The position numbers and the translations under genes are program-made. Positions 31,145-40,176 of a DNA stretch of 64,000 nt are shown piece after piece; position 1 is the first letter of the stretch; each line of letters begins with the position of its first letter. The notes beneath the pieces were generated by a model. The model was not told the DNA's origin and searched no databases. It worked only from the letters and a program-made list of their open reading frames with translations. The DNA lies in the NCBI RefSeq assembly GCF_014269205.2, contig NZ_JABWRY020000001.1, positions 4,278,001-4,342,000 of the forward strand, written 5' to 3'. The stretch comes from Pseudomonas kermanshahensis (lineage in GTDB: Bacteria > Pseudomonadota > Gammaproteobacteria > Pseudomonadales > Pseudomonadaceae).

Positions 31145-31920
31145 GCGTGCTCCAGCGCATCGAGGGCCTGGCGGATCTGCCGCACCGCTGCCACTGAACT
31201 GTCGTTATCGCCGTGCACGCACAGGGTGCTGGCGCGCAGACGCAGCGCGCTGCCATCGTCCGCTACAAGGGTTTCACCACGTGCCAGGCGCACGGCCTGT
31301 TCGACCACGAGGGCCGGGTCATGGTGCACGGCGCCGGGCAGGCGCCGCGAGACCAGGTGGCCACTGGCGGTGTAGGCGCGGTCGGCGAAGGCCTCGAACC
31401 ACAGCGGCACGCCAATCTCCTCCCCCAGGGCCTGTGCCGCACTGTCGTCGGCAGTGGCCATGAGCATCAACGGCAAGCCGCTGTCATAGGCCGCCACGGC
31501 TTTGAGCACCGCGCGCAGCTTGAGCGGGTCGGCCATCATGTCGTTGTACAGCGCGCCATGGGGTTTGACATAGGCCACCCGGCTGCCAAGCACCTTGCAG
31601 ATGCCGTCCAGCGCACCGATCTGGTAGTGCAGCAGGTCGCGGATTTCCTCAGGGCTGCAGGCCATGGAGCGGCGGCCGAAGCCGACCAGGTCTGGGTAGG
31701 CCGGGTGCGCGCCGATGGTCACGCCATGGGCCAGTGCCAACTCCACAGTACGGCGCATGATGCTGGGGTCGCCGGCGTGGTAGCCGCAGGCGATGTTGGC
31801 GCAATCGATAAACGGCATCACTTCGGCATCCAGGCCCATGCGCCAGCTGCCAAAACTCTCGCCCATGTCACAATTGAGAAGCAGGCGTTCCACCACACAG
31901 ACTCCCTTGTCGCTGTTCAT
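31141..31920 (-). CDS. pxpA: 5-oxoprolinase subunit A (LamB/YcsF family)
   Basis: 259 aa; AAGG seven bases before the ATG. LamB/YcsF signature [10 protein letters not shown] near the N-terminus, [16 protein letters not shown] and VKPHGALYN are all present. Follows the transporter gene by 9 bp and overlaps pxpB, so the four genes form one operon for import and use of 5-oxoproline or a related lactam. Confidence 0.9.
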   Translation of the reverse strand: MNSDKGVCVVERLLLNCDMGESFGSWRMGLDAEVMPFIDCANIACGYHAGDPSIMRRTVELALAHGVTIGAHPAYPDLVGFGRRSMACSPEEIRDLLHYQIGALDGICKVLGSRVAYVKPHGALYNDMMADPLKLRAVLKAVAAYDSGLPLMLMATADDSAAQALGEEIGVPLWFEAFADRAYTASGHLVSRRLPGAVHHDPALVVEQAVRLARGETLVADDGSALRLRASTLCVHGDNDSSVAAVRQIRQALDALEHA

Positions 31921-31929
31921 AGGCCTACC

Positions 31930-33216
31930 TTACCGCGCCTGAAGGTGTTTGCCGCGTGTTTCCGGCAGGCTGAGCGCTGCCAGGATTACCACGCCGTACG
32001 AGACGGCCGAGAAAACACCAATCCCTAACCCCAGGGGCACCTCTTGGCTGAGCACGCCGATCAGCAAGGGGAACAGTGCGGCGATAACCTTGCCAATGTT
32101 GTAGCAAAAGCCCTGCCCCGAGCCACGAATGCGGGTGGGGAACAGTTCGGTCAGGAACGCGCCCATGCCACTGAAGATGCCCGAGGCGAAGAACCCCAGC
32201 GGGAAGCCCAGCCACAGCATGACGCCATCGCTGACCGGCACCTGCGTGTACAGCAGCACGATGATGAACGAGCCCACGGCGAACAGGATGAAGTTCTTCT
32301 TGCGGCCCAACAGGTCGGACAGGTACGCGCTGACCACATAGCCGATGTAGGAACCGACGATCACCATCGCCAAATAGCCACCGGTACCCAGCACGCTGAG
32401 GCCGCGCTCGTTTTTGAGGAAGGTCGGCAACCACGAGGTGATCGCGTAGTAACCGCCCAGCGCTCCGGTGGTCAGCAAGGATGCACGCACGGTCGTCCAG
32501 AGCATGCCGGGGGCGAAGATTTCGTAGAAGTGCGACGGTGCTTCGACCGCCTCAGCCGCCTTGGCCTGGCGGTACACCTCCGGGTCCTTGACCAGGCGGC
32601 GCACGAAGATCACGAACACGGCCGGCACCAGCCCCAGCAAAAACAGCGCGCGCCAGGCCTGCTCGGCCGGCAGCCAGGAGAACAGCAGCGCGTACAGAAT
32701 TGCGGTCAAGCCCCAGCCGATGGCCCAACCAGACTGCACCATGCCCACCGCCTTGCCACGGTCTTGGGCGCGAATCACTTCGCCGATCAACACCGCGCCT
32801 GCAGTCCATTCGCCGCCAAAGCCAAAACCCATCAAGGTACGGGCAATCAGTAACTGTTCGTAGTTTTGCGCGAAGCCGCAGAGGAAGGTGAAGAAGGCGA
32901 ACCACAGCACCGTGAGCTGCAAGGTGCGGACCCGGCCAATACGGTCGGACAGGATGCCGGCGACCCAGCCGCCGATGGCAGACGCGATCAACGTACTGGT
33001 GTGGATCAGCCCGGCCTCGGCGGTGCTGATGCCCCACAGCATGATCAGCGTGGGGATGACGAAGCTGAGCATCTGCGTGTCCATGCCGTCCAGGCCATAG
33101 CCGATCTTGCAGCTCCAGAAGGTGCGTCGTTGCTGCTTGTCGATGTCGCGGTACCAGGCGAAAGGCCCGGTCGAAGAAGGTGAAGCGACCTGCTGCTGCA
33201 CGCCGGTGGGGTTCAT
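31930..33216 (-). CDS. MFS transporter (AAHS-like), probable 5-oxoproline importer
   Basis: 428 aa with 12 predicted membrane helices. MFS signature GILSDRIGRVR after helix 2 and the repeat YLSDLLGRKK after helix 8, plus GFGFGGEWTAG in helix 4/5 as in acid:proton symporters. First gene of the pxp operon; divergent from a LysR gene. The substrate is inferred from the operon, not from the protein. Confidence 0.85.
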   Translation of the reverse strand: MNPTGVQQQVASPSSTGPFAWYRDIDKQQRRTFWSCKIGYGLDGMDTQMLSFVIPTLIMLWGISTAEAGLIHTSTLIASAIGGWVAGILSDRIGRVRTLQLTVLWFAFFTFLCGFAQNYEQLLIARTLMGFGFGGEWTAGAVLIGEVIRAQDRGKAVGMVQSGWAIGWGLTAILYALLFSWLPAEQAWRALFLLGLVPAVFVIFVRRLVKDPEVYRQAKAAEAVEAPSHFYEIFAPGMLWTTVRASLLTTGALGGYYAITSWLPTFLKNERGLSVLGTGGYLAMVIVGSYIGYVVSAYLSDLLGRKKNFILFAVGSFIIVLLYTQVPVSDGVMLWLGFPLGFFASGIFSGMGAFLTELFPTRIRGSGQGFCYNIGKVIAALFPLLIGVLSQEVPLGLGIGVFSAVSYGVVILAALSLPETRGKHLQAR

Positions 33217-33249
33217 GCTTGCCTCGGCTTGTTGGTATTGTTTTATGGG

Positions 33250-33266
33250 GCGACTTATTGCGTCGC
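33250..33266. promoter_or_regulatory. Candidate LysR-type operator
   Basis: GCGAC (33250-33254), 7 bases, GTCGC (33262-33266) inverted repeat in the 131-bp divergent gap between the transporter and LysR genes. The size fits a LysR recognition site, but the match is short. Confidence 0.3.
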
Positions 33267-33347
33267 GGCCTGGGCATCATTGTTCAGAGACCGCGCCGGG
33301 TGCGTCCAACGAGAAAAACCGCCGGTCTGGAACAAGAAAAACTGATC

Positions 33348-34259
33348 ATGAACCTTCGTTTCCTCGAAACTTTCGTCTGGGTCGCCCGGCTCAAAAGCTT
33401 CCGCCTGACCGCAGAAAAGCTGTTCACCACCCAGGCCTCGGTCTCCAGCCGCATCGCCGCGCTGGAAGCCGACCTGGGCGTCAAACTGCTGCTGCGCGAC
33501 TCGCGCGGCGTCAGCCTGACCCCGGAGGGCAGCAAGGTGCTGGAATACGCCGAGCGTATGCTCGACACCGCCAAGGCCATGAAGCAATCGCTGGACAGCG
33601 ACCGGGCCAAGGTCGGGCGCATTCGCATCGGGGTGATGGACACGGTGATTCATACCTGGATGAGCGCGTTGGTGGCGGCGTTGACCGAGCGCTACCTGCA
33701 GGTAGAGATCGAGCTGGTGGCTGATACCGCGTTGAACCTGCGCGAACAGCTGCAGAAGGGCTTTCTGGATGTGATCCTGCAGACCGACCTGCTGCGTGAA
33801 CAGTCGATCCGCAGCCTGGACCTGGCGCGTTACCCGATGGGCTGGATCGTGGCCGCAGGCTCGCTCCAGCACCGTGATTACGCCTCGCTGGCGGAACTGG
33901 GCCGCGAGCGCATCGTGACCTTTTCGAAAAACTCGAGGCCGCACCAGGAGGTGCTCAGCCTGTTGCAAGGCGCCGGGGTGCAAACACCGCGCTTGAACTG
34001 TGTGAATTCAGTGGCAGCGATTACCCGGCTACTGCGCGACGGCTTTGCGGTGGGTGCGCTGCCACCGGCCTTGGTGGATGCGGAGCTAGGTTTGGGGGAA
34101 TTGGTGCTGCTGGAAGGGCTGCAACCACCGCCCAGCCTGGAGCTGGTGGTGGCTTGGCAGACTGGGGTGGCATTGGTGGATGAGGTGGTCGAGGTGTGCC
34201 GGCAGGTGCTTCAGCGGTATGCGCAGGATGTGGGTGGGCAACGGATTGTGCTGGTCTAG
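33348..34259 (+). CDS. LysR-family regulator, probable activator of the pxp operon
   Basis: 303 aa from the ATG at 33348; the frame extends to 33180 into the neighbour's 5' end and was not used. N-terminal winged helix-turn-helix (FVWVARLKSFRLTAEKLFTT, then QASVSSRIAALE), then a periplasmic-binding-like effector domain. Divergent transcription from the transporter/pxp operon is the classic LysR arrangement, so autoregulation and activation by 5-oxoproline or a related ligand are likely. Confidence 0.9.
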   Translation: MNLRFLETFVWVARLKSFRLTAEKLFTTQASVSSRIAALEADLGVKLLLRDSRGVSLTPEGSKVLEYAERMLDTAKAMKQSLDSDRAKVGRIRIGVMDTVIHTWMSALVAALTERYLQVEIELVADTALNLREQLQKGFLDVILQTDLLREQSIRSLDLARYPMGWIVAAGSLQHRDYASLAELGRERIVTFSKNSRPHQEVLSLLQGAGVQTPRLNCVNSVAAITRLLRDGFAVGALPPALVDAELGLGELVLLEGLQPPPSLELVVAWQTGVALVDEVVEVCRQVLQRYAQDVGGQRIVLV

Positions 34260-34276
34260 GGATTATCGCTGCCTTT

Positions 34277-34382
34277 ACCGGCCCTTTCGCGGGGCAAGCC
34301 CGCTCCCACAGGCTGCCCACTGAGCCTGGGAGCAGTGGGCAACTGTGGGAGCGGGCTTGCCCCGCGAAGAGGCCCGCACAGG
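34277..34382. repeat. REP doublet with nested hairpin
   Basis: Two inverted REP units enclosing a further inverted repeat (GCCCACTG/CAGTGGGC). Lies between the convergent LysR and DUF2937 genes. Confidence 0.88.
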
Positions 34383-34393
34383 CGCTACATGAC

Positions 34394-34915
34394 TCAGCGC
34401 CAGCTTTCCTTCACCACCCGGCGCCGCCCGCCCATGATCACCCAGCCAAGCGCCAGCAACAGGCTCTCGACCAAAAAGGCCAGCACAAACCCGGCACCAA
34501 TGCCCCAGCCAACCGCCTCTGGCACCAGCAGAATCTGGTAGCTGTAGCCCTTGAGCGTTTCTTCACGCATTTGCGGGTCCGGCTGTACCAACACATGCCA
34601 GGTACGACTCACCCACGACCCTTGCAACGCCTGCCATTCGTTTTCCAGCAGTTCGTTGCGGATCATCAGGCTTTCGATGCTGTTGGCATCACTGTTGAAC
34701 ACCGGGTCATCACTGCTGCGGTAATGCCGCAGCAGCGCCTGGAGGTCGCCATTGAAGAAGCGTTCGGCCGTCTGCTTGAAGCCATCCAGCGCCTGACGCG
34801 ATTCGAACAGGTGCGCCTCGACCCGCTGGGTGTAGTCATTGACCAGCCCCGGAACCTGGATACCGGCCAGCAGGCCGAAGGTGAACAGCAACAACCGCAG
34901 GTAACTTCTGAACAT
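34394..34915 (-). CDS. DUF2937 family membrane protein
   Basis: 173 aa. N-terminal hydrophobic segment (~7-22), a soluble middle with the FESRQALDGFKQTAERFF motif, and a C-terminal double membrane segment (~133-160). This matches DUF2937, a family of unknown function common in Pseudomonas. Ten bases downstream of the glutamine-amidotransferase gene and probably co-transcribed. Confidence 0.75.
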   Translation of the reverse strand: MFRSYLRLLLFTFGLLAGIQVPGLVNDYTQRVEAHLFESRQALDGFKQTAERFFNGDLQALLRHYRSSDDPVFNSDANSIESLMIRNELLENEWQALQGSWVSRTWHVLVQPDPQMREETLKGYSYQILLVPEAVGWGIGAGFVLAFLVESLLLALGWVIMGGRRRVVKESWR

Positions 34916-34924
34916 GCACCGTCC

Positions 34925-35698
34925 TTAGCTCTGGCCTTGCGAAACGCACTCTCCGTGCCGCCACAGTGCCCACTCGCCCGGCGCGTAACGCGCCCAGGTC
35001 TCGTTCTCGGTCAGGGCCTCGGTGGCAATCACCGTGACCACGTCATTGGGGGTCGTTTCGGTGTGAAAATCGACGATCAGGTCGACATCCTTCAACCGTG
35101 CCGCACCAAAGGGTGCGCGCCGGGTAATGTGCACCAACTTCGTCGAGCAGAAGCAGAACAGCCAGTCGCCGTCACTGAGCATGCAGTTGAACACACCCTT
35201 GCCACGGTAACCGGCACAGGCTTCAACCAGCACCGGCAGCAGCTGTTCCACGGCTTCCGGCTCTGGGAAGGCCGCGCGGATGCGGTTGAGCAGGTCGCAG
35301 AAGGCCGCTTCGCTGTCGGTATCGCCCACGGGCCGATAGAAGGTCGCTTCACCTTTGAAATCGCCCAACTGGCCGTTGTGCGCGAAGCACCAGTTGCGGC
35401 CCCACATTTCGCGGACGAACGGGTGGGTGTTGGACAGGCACACCTTGCCGACGTTGGCCTGGCGGATGTGGCCGATGACCACTTCGCTTTTGATCGGGTA
35501 ACGCTGCACCAGGTTGGCGACTTCCGACTCGCTGCTCGCGGCGGGGTCCTGGAACAGGCGCAGGCCGCGCCCTTCGTAGAAGCCGATGCCCCAGCCATCA
35601 CGGTGCGGGCCGGTGCGGCCGCCGCGTTGCATCAGGCCGGTGAAGCTGAAAACGATGTCGGTGGGGACGTTGGCACTCATGCCCAGCAGTTCGCACAT
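34925..35698 (-). CDS. Class II glutamine amidotransferase-fold protein (YafJ-like)
   Basis: 257 aa. Begins MCELLGM, placing Cys2 at the N-terminus after Met removal, the catalytic nucleophile of Ntn-type amidotransferases. HRDGWGIGFYE and FAHNGQL complete the glutaminase site. No synthase domain is attached, as in YafJ; the physiological substrate is unknown. Between two small membrane-protein genes on the same strand. Confidence 0.85.
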   Translation of the reverse strand: MCELLGMSANVPTDIVFSFTGLMQRGGRTGPHRDGWGIGFYEGRGLRLFQDPAASSESEVANLVQRYPIKSEVVIGHIRQANVGKVCLSNTHPFVREMWGRNWCFAHNGQLGDFKGEATFYRPVGDTDSEAAFCDLLNRIRAAFPEPEAVEQLLPVLVEACAGYRGKGVFNCMLSDGDWLFCFCSTKLVHITRRAPFGAARLKDVDLIVDFHTETTPNDVVTVIATEALTENETWARYAPGEWALWRHGECVSQGQS

Positions 35699-35713
35699 GC
35701 GCGTGTCTCCGAT

Positions 35714-36211
35714 TTACAGGCGAGGCTCGACCCGACCGCCGCCCGCAGGCGCGGCAGGGGGTGGATCGTTGCGGTAACGGTCGCGGCGCTCGGCCGCCAG
35801 CGGGGCATCGACCCGGACCTCGTCATCTTCGGCAGCCTGGCGCTTGGCGGCGGCTTCGGCTTGCTCGCGGCGCTCACGGGCACGTTTTTCCAGCGGCCAG
35901 CGCACCAACACGAAGAGCAAGTACAGGCCAAAGGCGATCATGCCGTACATAGCAAAATCGGACACCGCGCGCCAGGCGTTGTTGCCGACCTTGAAGGCCA
36001 CGTCCAGGGCGGTAATGGCGATGGCCGGGGCAAAGCTGTCCTTGACCGGGTCGACGATGGTCGGGGTCAGCAGCAGTACCGCCAGGATCACCCGCAGCGG
36101 TTCGCGCAGCCAGCGCCACATCCAACCCGTGAGCTTGAAGCCCACCAACAGGCAGCCCAGGGCGGCAAGGGCGTACAGGCCCCAGGCGAGGGTATAGTCG
36201 TTCTCGGTCAT
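35714..36211 (-). CDS. Hypothetical membrane protein with charged C-terminal tail
   Basis: 165 aa, not recognised. Three to four hydrophobic segments (~8-26, ~38-52, ~62-72, ~88-105), then a highly charged, low-complexity tail rich in Arg, Glu, Ala and Pro (RERREQAEAAAKRQAAEDDE) that should be cytoplasmic. Fifteen bases before the amidotransferase gene, so possibly the first gene of a three-gene operon with it and the DUF2937 gene. Confidence 0.7.
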   Translation of the reverse strand: MTENDYTLAWGLYALAALGCLLVGFKLTGWMWRWLREPLRVILAVLLLTPTIVDPVKDSFAPAIAITALDVAFKVGNNAWRAVSDFAMYGMIAFGLYLLFVLVRWPLEKRARERREQAEAAAKRQAAEDDEVRVDAPLAAERRDRYRNDPPPAAPAGGGRVEPRL

Positions 36212-36278
36212 GGTGTTCGTGCAAGCCAGGCAAAGAGTTGCCTATGATAAACACTTTTCAGGGCGCAGACAGCGCTTC

Positions 36279-36314
36279 CCTGTTCAGGCTTGCCCGCGAA
36301 GCAGCCTGAACAGG
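36279..36314 (+). other. Leader hairpin before oligopeptidase B
   Basis: Perfect 12-bp inverted repeat CCTGTTCAGGCT (36279-36290) and its complement (36303-36314) with a 12-base loop, ending 29 bases before the ATG. The loop, TGCCCGCGAAGC, looks like part of a REP core. Confidence 0.6.
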
Positions 36315-36343
36315 CACCGCAAGCCCTCAGCCAAGGACCCCCG

Positions 36344-38386
36344 ATGCCCACCAAGCCCCAGCCCCCCATCGCCCGTGCAGACCAAGCCGCCGACCCGTAC
36401 GCCTGGCTGCAACAGCGCGACGCGCCCGAGGTGCTCGAATACCTGCAGGCCGAGAACAGCTACCAGGAAGCCTGCCTGGCCGACCAGGCGCCCCTGCGCG
36501 AACAGCTGTTCGAGGAAATCAAAGGCCGCATCCAGGAAACCGACCTGTCGCTGCCCTCCCCTTGGGGCCCGTACCTGTACTACACCCGCACCACCGCCGG
36601 CGACGAATACCCACGCCATTACCGCTGCCCGCGCCCGGCTGACGACTCCAATACTGTGGATGAAAGCCGCGAACAGCTGCTGCTCGACCCCAACGCACTG
36701 GCCAACGGCGGCTTCCTGTCACTGGGGGCGTTCAACGTCAGCCCCGACCATCGCCTGCTGGCCTACAGCCTCGATACCAGCGGCGACGAAATCTACACCC
36801 TGTACGTCAAGGACCTGGGCGACGGCAGCATCACCCCCCTGCCCTTCGAGGACTGCGACGGCAGCCTGACCTGGGCCAATGACAGCCAGACGCTGTTCTT
36901 CGCCGAACTGGATGACACCCACCGCCCTTGGCGCCTGCGTCGTCACACCCTGGGTAGCAGCGGCGCGCCAACCGTGTTCGAAGAGCCCGACGGCCGCTTC
37001 TTCCTGCATTGCTACCGCACCAGCTCCGAACGCCAGTTGGTGCTGCTGCTGAACAGCAAGACCACCAGCGAGGCCTGGGTACTCGATGCCGAAACGCCGC
37101 AGCTGCCGTTCACCTGCCTGGCGCCACGCGTTGAAGACCATGAGTACTTCCCGGACCACGGCCAGCTCGATGGCGAGTGGCGCTGGTTCATCCGCACCAA
37201 CCAGGACGGCATCAACTTCGCCCTGTACCACGCCCCGGCCGATGACGTACCGACCCGTGATCGCTGGCAGTTGCTGGTAGCGCACAGCGACGAGGTGATG
37301 CTGGAAGGCCTGAGCCTCAACGCAGGGGCATTGACCCTGAGCCTGCGCGAAGGTGGCCTGCCGATCATCGAAGTACGCCCCCAGGGCCTGGCGGCTTACC
37401 GTGTCGAATTGCCGGATGCTGCCTACAGCCTTTACGTGCAGGACAGCCTTGAGTTCGTCAGCCCCCGTGTGCGCCTGCGCTACGAAGCGCTCAACCGCCC
37501 GGCCCAGGTGCGCCAGCTGGAGCTGGCCACCGGTGCACAGGCGGTGCTCAAGCAAACCCCGGTGCTGGGTGCGTTCGATGCCGACGGCTATGTCAGCCAG
37601 CGCCTGTGGGCCACCGCCCAGGACGGCACACAGGTGCCGATCAGCCTGGTGCGCCGCCGCGAAGACCTGGGCAAGACCGTGCCGCTGTACCTGTATGGCT
37701 ATGGCGCCTATGGCGAAAGCCTCGACCCGTGGTTCTCGCATGCCCGCCTGAGCCTGCTGCAGCGCGGCGTGGCCTTTGCCATTGCCCACGTGCGCGGTGG
37801 TGGCGAGTTGGGTGAGGCCTGGTACCGGGCCGGCAAGCAGGCGCACAAGCAGAACAGCTTCACCGACTTCATCGCCTGTGCCGAGCACCTGATCGCCGAA
37901 GGCGTGACCTCGCCCGAGCGCCTGGCCATCAGCGGCGGTAGTGCGGGCGGCTTGTTGATGGGCGCGGTGCTCAACCTGCGCCCCGAGTTGTTCCGCTGCG
38001 CGATTGCCGAAGTACCTTTCGTCGACGTGCTCAACACCATGCTCGACCCCGACCTGCCGCTGACCGTCACCGAGTACGACGAATGGGGCAACCCGCAAGA
38101 GCCCGAGGTGTATGAGCGCATCAAGGCCTATGCACCGTACGAGAACGTAACAGCCCAGGCCTACCCCGCCATGCTGGTGGTGGCCGGGTACAACGACAGC
38201 CGCGTGCAGTATTGGGAGGCTGCCAAGTGGGTCGCCCGCCTGCGCACGCGCAAGACCGATGACAACCTGCTGCTGCTCAAGACTGAAATGGGGGCTGGGC
38301 ATGGCGGCATGAGTGGGCGGTACCAGGGGCTCAAGGATGTGGCGCTGGAGTATGCCTTTGTGTTTGGCGAGCTGGGGGTGGTGTAG
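36344..38386 (+). CDS. ptrB: Oligopeptidase B, S9 serine peptidase
   Basis: 680 aa from the ATG at 36344 (AAGGA six bases upstream). N-terminal beta-propeller (~70-400), then an alpha/beta-hydrolase domain with catalytic Ser533 in GGSAGG, Asp618 in YNDSRV and His653 in GAGHGG. Cytosolic enzyme that trims short peptides after Arg or Lys. The length matches the family. Divergent from the hypothetical membrane protein gene; the second copy of the long-inverted-repeat element lies just after its stop. Confidence 0.93.
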   Translation: MPTKPQPPIARADQAADPYAWLQQRDAPEVLEYLQAENSYQEACLADQAPLREQLFEEIKGRIQETDLSLPSPWGPYLYYTRTTAGDEYPRHYRCPRPADDSNTVDESREQLLLDPNALANGGFLSLGAFNVSPDHRLLAYSLDTSGDEIYTLYVKDLGDGSITPLPFEDCDGSLTWANDSQTLFFAELDDTHRPWRLRRHTLGSSGAPTVFEEPDGRFFLHCYRTSSERQLVLLLNSKTTSEAWVLDAETPQLPFTCLAPRVEDHEYFPDHGQLDGEWRWFIRTNQDGINFALYHAPADDVPTRDRWQLLVAHSDEVMLEGLSLNAGALTLSLREGGLPIIEVRPQGLAAYRVELPDAAYSLYVQDSLEFVSPRVRLRYEALNRPAQVRQLELATGAQAVLKQTPVLGAFDADGYVSQRLWATAQDGTQVPISLVRRREDLGKTVPLYLYGYGAYGESLDPWFSHARLSLLQRGVAFAIAHVRGGGELGEAWYRAGKQAHKQNSFTDFIACAEHLIAEGVTSPERLAISGGSAGGLLMGAVLNLRPELFRCAIAEVPFVDVLNTMLDPDLPLTVTEYDEWGNPQEPEVYERIKAYAPYENVTAQAYPAMLVVAGYNDSRVQYWEAAKWVARLRTRKTDDNLLLLKTEMGAGHGGMSGRYQGLKDVALEYAFVFGELGVV

Positions 38387-38415
38387 CGCAAAGGTGAGAC
38401 CGCACAGTGTTTTAT

Positions 38416-38692
38416 AGGTGCATGCCGTTGGGGATACAGCGGCTTTGAAACCGAGCGCCGCCCGCGCGGCGCATCGCGAGCAACGCTCGCTCCTACGTTT
38501 GTTTCTGGCCAATTATTCCTGAGGCATTGGCGCGCGGCCCCTTGGCGTCCACCTCAATATCGGGACGTATAAACAAGGCGGTCGCGCACGCTGGCACCGG
38601 CGTGACTGGCCCGAAACAAACGTAGGAGCGAGCGTTGCTCGCGATGCGCCGCGCGGGCGGCGCTCGATCTTCGCCACACTGCAAATGCCACG
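38416..38692. repeat. Long-inverted-repeat element, copy B
   Basis: Same architecture as the copy at 20.1 kb: left end AGGTGCATGCC at 38416, 67-bp inverted arms (38447-38513 and 38605-38671), and a centre sharing CCAATTATTCCTG, GGCATTGGCGCGCGGCCCCTTGGCG and AACAAGGCGGTCGCGC. The right 16-bp terminal repeat seen in copy A is missing or too decayed to see, so the right boundary is approximate. It occupies most of the 335-bp gap between ptrB and the small secreted-peptide gene; nothing else was seen there. Confidence 0.75.
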
Positions 38693-38721
38693 GCAAACCC
38701 TTCCCGCCCAAAACAGTCACT

Positions 38722-39000
38722 CTAATCCTCCTCCACCGGCACCTTCACAGGCTCTGGCCGCAAGCCTGGCAATGGCTGGTCCTTCGGCGGCCCAGGCACC
38801 GGCATTGGCGGCAACAACGGTGCGCCAGGCTGGCTGTCATAAGCCTTCGGCGGCGTACTCGGGGTGATCTGCGGATAGGGCGTGGGCGTGGGCGTGCCGG
38901 GGGCGCCGGGCACGGGTGTATTGAGCCGGGGTGGCGCGCTGGCGGCTTCGGCCATGGGCAGGCCAGCCAGGAGCAACGCGGTGAGGATCGCATGCAACAT
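38722..39000 (-). CDS. Small proline-rich secreted protein
   Basis: 92 aa; excellent AGGAGG six bases before the ATG at 39000. Signal peptide of about 20 residues (MLHAILTALLLAGLPMAEAA), then a mature part dominated by Pro with Thr, Gly and Lys (PTPTPYPQITPSTPPK). No catalytic motif and no cysteine. Probably an unstructured periplasmic or surface peptide. The function is not recognised. Confidence 0.75.
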   Translation of the reverse strand: MLHAILTALLLAGLPMAEAASAPPRLNTPVPGAPGTPTPTPYPQITPSTPPKAYDSQPGAPLLPPMPVPGPPKDQPLPGLRPEPVKVPVEED

Positions 39001-39132
39001 CAGCAACCTCCTGTCGGGAACCTTCCTACAGGCTACGCCTAAATGGAAGCTTTCGCCTGTCCGCCTGGCCTGCAAGCGCGCTAGACTCAGTGGCATAACC
39101 GTCATTTGCCTGATCAGAACAAAGGAAACACC

Positions 39133-39504
39133 ATGAGTTCGGCCTCTACCTCCGCCGCCACCGCACGCCTCGACCGCATCCTTGCCGACGCCAAGCGCGA
39201 CAAAGAGATGGGCTACCGCGACAAGGCCCTGAAAATGTACCCGCACGTGTGTGGCCGCTGCGCCCGCGAGTTTGCCGGCAAGCGCCTGAGCGAGCTGACC
39301 GTGCACCACCGTGACCACAACCACGACAACAACCCGCAGGACGGTTCGAACTGGGAGTTGCTGTGCCTGTACTGCCACGACAACGAACACTCGCGCTACA
39401 CCGACCAGCAGTATTTCAGCGAAGGCTCGACCAGCACCCCGAGCATCGCCAAGGCTACCCATAACCCGTTTGCCGGGCTGGCTGGCCTGCTGAAAAAAGA
39501 CTGA
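39133..39504 (+). CDS. yajD: YajD-type HNH nuclease domain protein
   Basis: 123 aa from the ATG at 39133 (AAAGGAA upstream). Zinc-binding CGRC and CLYC pairs surround the HNH core HHRDHNHDNN and the following CHDNEH. Short stand-alone HNH proteins of this type are widespread in gammaproteobacteria; nuclease activity is expected from the motif, the target is unknown. Confidence 0.85.
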   Translation: MSSASTSAATARLDRILADAKRDKEMGYRDKALKMYPHVCGRCAREFAGKRLSELTVHHRDHNHDNNPQDGSNWELLCLYCHDNEHSRYTDQQYFSEGSTSTPSIAKATHNPFAGLAGLLKKD

Positions 39505-39575
39505 CCATCGACACAGCCCCCGCTGCGGCCGGCGAGCCCGTATAATCGCGCTTTTTTTGCGAAGGGCCCCGGCAC

Positions 39576-40046
39576 GTGGCAAACAAACGATACAGCTGCA
39601 TCGGCCTGTTCAACCCCAAGTCGGCGGAAAACGTCGGCTCGGTGATGCGCGCAGCGGGTTGCTACGGCGTCAACTCGGTGTTCTACACCGGCAAACGGTA
39701 TGAGCGCGCCCGCGACTTCGTCACCGACACCAAACGTGTGCACTACGACATCCCGCTGATCGGCATCGACGACCTGCAACGCATCATTCCGCTGGGCTGC
39801 ACGCCGGTGGCGGTAGAACTGGTCGACGGCGCACGGCCGCTGCCCGAGTACACCCACCCGGATCGCGCCATCTACATTTTCGGGCCAGAAGACGGCAGCC
39901 TCGATGCGGATGTGCGGGGGTGGTGTGAAGAGACCATCTACATCCCGACCCAGGGCTGCATGAACCTGGCGGCGACAGTGAACGTGGTGCTGTATGACCG
40001 GATGGCCAAAGGGCTGAATACCCGGTCGGGGCCCAAGTTCAAGTAA
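39576..40046 (+). CDS. TrmH-family (SPOUT) RNA methyltransferase
   Basis: 156 aa, GTG start preceded by GAAGGG. The three SPOUT motifs are present: NPKSAENVGSVMRAAG, IYIFGPEDG and NLAATVNVVLYD, the last forming the knotted SAM site. Only the catalytic domain is present, as in short tRNA 2'-O-methyltransferases. The exact target nucleotide cannot be inferred. Follows yajD by 71 bp. Confidence 0.85.
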   Translation: MANKRYSCIGLFNPKSAENVGSVMRAAGCYGVNSVFYTGKRYERARDFVTDTKRVHYDIPLIGIDDLQRIIPLGCTPVAVELVDGARPLPEYTHPDRAIYIFGPEDGSLDADVRGWCEETIYIPTQGCMNLAATVNVVLYDRMAKGLNTRSGPKFK

Positions 40047-40133
40047 AAAAGCCGCCTCTGAGGGTGCCTGTACCGGCCTCTTCGCAGCACAAGGCTGCTC
40101 CTACAGGTCGGTAGAGGCATCACCAGAGGCGGC
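40045..40133 (-). terminator. Terminator of the catabolic operon, carrying a REP in its loop
   Basis: GCCGCCTCTG (40051-40060) pairs with CAGAGGCGGC (40124-40133); inner flanks also pair partly. On the minus strand the stem is followed by six U (AAAAAA at 40045-40050). It lies just past the aldehyde dehydrogenase stop and just past the TrmH-family stop, so it could serve both. The apical part is occupied by a single REP (40071-40113). Confidence 0.65.
40071..40113. repeat. Single REP, GCAGCACAAGGCTGC variant
   Basis: One REP unit reading CCGGCCTCTTCGCAGCACAA then GGCTGCTCCTACAGG, inside the terminator stem described separately. Confidence 0.85.
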
Positions 40134-40176
40134 CAGGTGCTGAGCTCCGTCAGAACAGCACCGTCCTGCAGTCAGC

